Origin: Vibrio maerlii
Lineage (GTDB): Bacteria; Pseudomonadota; Gammaproteobacteria; Enterobacterales; Vibrionaceae
Direction of reading: 5' to 3'
Length of the DNA stretch: 64,000 nt
NCBI RefSeq assembly: GCF_003415655.1
Contig: NZ_QRHC01000004.1
Span: 124,001-188,000 of the forward strand
Both the position numbers and the translations under genes were made by a program. Positions 61,596 to 64,000 of the stretch are shown in pieces. The notes beneath the pieces were generated by a model. It was not told the origin of the DNA. It worked only from the letters and a program-made list of their open reading frames with translations, and searched no databases. Position 1 is the stretch's first letter; each line of letters starts with the position of its first letter.

Positions 61596-63388
61596 TCAGA
61601 ATTCAATACAAAACACTACTTGGATTGTGCTTACTGATATTCAGCTCATTTGCAATATCAAGCGCAACTCTTGAGTTATCAGACACCTCTAGCCCTAGCA
61701 AGACGTTAACCAGTTTTATGCGAAACTCAAACATTGTTATTGAACATTGGCAGCAAGAATCGCTACATTTAAAAGAAGCCCAGTACGCCTACTCCCAAGT
61801 TCAACGAACGATGGATCTCTCGATGGTGCCAAATCGCAGCAGAACCGTAGTTGTTATGGAAAAAGTGATTTTACTTAGAGAGTTACTTGACCGAATAGAT
61901 CCAAAGACTCTCAAGCTTGCTCCCCGTCTTGATCAAGTTGTAGAGCAAGGGATTGATCACTGGCGATTTGGAAATACGGAAATCGTAATATCACGCCAAT
62001 TGGAGGGAGGCCGTAGTGACCAGTTCTTATTCAGCTCGAGTACCATCCAAAGCTTACCTCGTTGGTATCGCACGATGTCAGTGTCTCCGTATTATGAAGA
62101 GCACCGTACCGATTATTATCAAGAGTTTCTAATAAGCCCCGGGCCACTATTTTCTAAGCAGTTCATCTTATCTCTACCTCAATCATTTAATCAGCTTCAC
62201 GGTCCATTACCACTTTGGCAATGGTTAGCTTTTGGTGGAGTCCTCATCTTGTGCCGGCTGTTGATGAAAATCAGTTTTATTTTAGGAGAACGTTGGAATC
62301 AGCGCTGGGAGAGTAGAGGAATAAAATGGCGGACAGGAAGATTGTTCTCATTAGTCGGGGTTGTGAATTTATTGTTTCTGTCCAGATGGGTAATTGACGA
62401 TGGTATTTGGATTACAGGGAGTGTTTATCAACTGTTTACTACTTTATTTTTACTTGCTCAGTTCTTCTTTGTCTCATGGCTTATCATGGCGATTTTTAAC
62501 TACTTTGCCAACATCTATGCCTTTAAAAAGCATAACGGAAAGCATGTTGATTCATCATTGATCACTGTGCTCGCTCGTATTTTTGGTGGCCTAACAATTG
62601 TCATTCTTGGCGTTTACGTCATTGAGTTCATGGGTTTTTCAATCTCACCTATTCTTGCTGGTCTGGGGGTTGGTGGTCTAGCAGTCGCGTTGGCGGTTCG
62701 ACCAATCTTGGAAAACGTTATCAACGGACTCACACTCTATGCTGACGGTGGAGTAAAACTTGGTGAGTTTTGCCGCTATGGGGATAAGCTTGGGACCATA
62801 GAGAGTATAGGCTTACGGTCAACGCGTGTTCGAACCTTAGAACGCTCGTTAATTACCATCCCAAATTCTGAGTTTGCCAATATGGAGATTGATAACTTAG
62901 AGCGACGTGATAAACGACGCATGGATCATATTATTAGGCTCCGTTCAGAAACGACACTTGAGCAGCTTCGGGTTCTCATTGTTAATATTCGCCGTTTGTT
63001 ATTGCAGCACCCTATGATTGAAGAAGAACCGGTTCGGGTTCGATTGATGGGAGTAGGGGAGTACTCCATTAACATCAACATGATGGCATACATATGTTGC
63101 CGCGATCATGAAGAGTTTATGGCGGTGCAAGAAGATATACTTTTTTCAATGCTGACTCAGGTCGATGTTGTTGGTGCGAAGATTGCGCATTCTACGCAAT
63201 ACCAGTTATTCGATAAGGTACCTGAGGAAAATCAAGAACAGAAACGAAAAGCGGAACAAGTGGTTGCTCAATGGCATGAAGAACAAGCCTTCCCGTTCCC
63301 TGATTTCAGCTACGAATATAAGTTCGAAATTAAAAATACCATCATGTATCCATCAGCAACCTCTGCGGTACGTCTGCCCTCGGCTTAA
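61592..63388 (+). CDS. Second MscS-family channel, large N-terminal domain
   Basis: A 598-residue protein. The N-terminal signal or TM (TLLGLCLLIFSSFAIS) precedes a periplasmic region of about 170 residues. Several TM helices follow (about 205-225, 250-265, 280-310, 335-350). The MscS domain has ISPILAGLGVGGLAVALAVRPILENVINGLTLYADGGVKLGEFC and IPNSEFANMEIDN. The C-terminal tail is basic or acidic. Start: GTG at 61592 with AGGAG six bases upstream, coupled to a small upstream ORF. Sequence divergence from the other MscS gene indicates a different subfamily. Confidence 0.85.
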   Translation: MIRIQYKTLLGLCLLIFSSFAISSATLELSDTSSPSKTLTSFMRNSNIVIEHWQQESLHLKEAQYAYSQVQRTMDLSMVPNRSRTVVVMEKVILLRELLDRIDPKTLKLAPRLDQVVEQGIDHWRFGNTEIVISRQLEGGRSDQFLFSSSTIQSLPRWYRTMSVSPYYEEHRTDYYQEFLISPGPLFSKQFILSLPQSFNQLHGPLPLWQWLAFGGVLILCRLLMKISFILGERWNQRWESRGIKWRTGRLFSLVGVVNLLFLSRWVIDDGIWITGSVYQLFTTLFLLAQFFFVSWLIMAIFNYFANIYAFKKHNGKHVDSSLITVLARIFGGLTIVILGVYVIEFMGFSISPILAGLGVGGLAVALAVRPILENVINGLTLYADGGVKLGEFCRYGDKLGTIESIGLRSTRVRTLERSLITIPNSEFANMEIDNLERRDKRRMDHIIRLRSETTLEQLRVLIVNIRRLLLQHPMIEEEPVRVRLMGVGEYSININMMAYICCRDHEEFMAVQEDILFSMLTQVDVVGAKIAHSTQYQLFDKVPEENQEQKRKAEQVVAQWHEEQAFPFPDFSYEYKFEIKNTIMYPSATSAVRLPSA

Positions 63389-63416
63389 TATGCACTGGAC
63401 TGTATATTGATAAAAG

Positions 63417-63430
63417 GGGGCTAAAGCCCC
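63417..63430 (-). terminator. Short terminator for the LysR gene
   Basis: A GGGGC/GCCCC stem with a 4-nt loop (63417-63421 with 63426-63430) is followed on the minus strand by a T-rich stretch. It may also end the convergent MscS gene. Confidence 0.6.
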
Positions 63431-63489
63431 TTCTCAATGATAGACCTTTTTGTTGATAGTAACCCTTGAGTCTGATGAGTTCGGCAGTG

Positions 63490-64000
63490 TTAGTCAGATT
63501 GAACTACGCTATCAAAGAAACTTTGCATGGTTTGATGAAGTAGTTGATGAAGAGGAAAACCTCTTTTGGATTGGAGGTAGCCCCCTTCAATCCCAATTTG
63601 TCGTAACTCTTTGGGCAACTTAGGAAGTGGATAACAACTCAGTTCAGGTTGATTTTCGGTCATAATGCGGCTACCAAAAGAGATGGCATCTGTATTTCTA
63701 AGTTTGCTGAGTAGAACGGTTAGGCTGTGCGTAGAAAGTGCCATGTTTGCCTTGTAACCCCTAGAAATGTAAACATCTTCCACAGGGGCTCTTTTGGTGT
63801 TTATTCCATCAATCATTATTCTAGTGAGCGGTAAATGATGAATGTCTTCCCATTGACTACTTTTTTGCAATACAGGGTGATCTTTGCGCGCGATTAAACA
63901 CAACTTTACTTCCTGGAGTTTATGCAAGTAGATATCTTGTGGTAAAGGGATACCCGCAAGCTGTAACAAATAGTCCACTTGACCATTTAACATTTCAGCC
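63490..64000 (-). CDS. LysR-type regulator, effector-binding domain (N-terminus outside window)
   Basis: The C-terminal 167 or more residues of a LysR-family protein. Substrate-binding-domain features are seen: GQVDYLLQLAGIPLPQDIYLHKLQEVKLCLIARKDHPVL, then a DAISFGSRIM segment and a C-terminal LLHQTMQSFFDSV helix. The HTH that would identify the family with certainty lies beyond position 64000. The effector and target genes are unknown. The stop is at 63490, and a short hairpin follows. Confidence 0.8.
   Translation of the reverse strand, partial: AEMLNGQVDYLLQLAGIPLPQDIYLHKLQEVKLCLIARKDHPVLQKSSQWEDIHHLPLTRIMIDGINTKRAPVEDVYISRGYKANMALSTHSLTVLLSKLRNTDAISFGSRIMTENQPELSCYPLPKLPKELRQIGIEGGYLQSKRGFPLHQLLHQTMQSFFDSVVQSD

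Overview
The window looks like a Vibrio chromosome, possibly the second one. The reasons are codon use and base composition, a syp-type symbiosis/biofilm polysaccharide locus in its usual gene order, a yejABEF transporter, a split gcv cluster with an XRE-cupin regulator, a GlyGly-CTERM trypsin-family protease and an H-NOX/hybrid-kinase pair. I saw no rRNA or tRNA genes, insertion sequences, prophage or CRISPR array. The species and replicon are inferences; the gene families are read from the translated sequence.

Layout. 1-7 kb: the end of a NarP-like response regulator, then two tandem paralogous membrane HD-GYP proteins with periplasmic Cache and SBP_bac_3 sensor regions. An octamer repeat covers the stop of the second one. 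7.2-16.2 kb: a circularly permuted ribosome-assembly GTPase, PhnA/YjdM, an M50 protease, and the glycine cleavage system (gcvP, gcvH leftward; XRE-cupin regulator and gcvT rightward). 16.2-22.2 kb: a secreted S1 protease, YccF, nitroreductase, DMT permease, FKBP, a DsbA-like lipoprotein and an OmpA-like lipoprotein.

22.2-47.3 kb, all leftward: the syp locus. Transcription runs hnoX-hahK, then sypA-B-C-D, a stand-alone Hpt gene, sypG-H, sypI-J-K-L, sypM-N-O, sypP-Q-R, and finally a LruC-domain protein plus a lipoprotein. sypE and sypF, which in Vibrio fischeri lie between sypD and sypG, are absent; one Hpt gene sits in their place. Five sigma-54 promoters (TGGCAC, -12 element 5-6 bases on) precede sypA, sypI, sypM, sypP and the LruC gene. 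Each has an inverted-repeat site (TTCTCA-N3-TGAGAA or a variant) 45-70 bp upstream. This fits one SypG regulon that includes the LruC/lipoprotein pair.

The adjacent genes make a plausible complete phosphorelay: H-NOX (nitric oxide), HahK (His kinase plus receiver), Hpt, SypG (receiver plus sigma-54 activator), syp promoters. This is the most interesting system in the window.

47.3-64 kb: yejABEF peptide/microcin-type ABC importer, a PAS-GGDEF-EAL protein, an S4 RNA-binding protein, two MscS-type channels (one preceded by a translationally coupled small ORF), guaC with an unusual leader, a MarC-family protein, a secreted alpha/beta hydrolase and the end of a LysR regulator.
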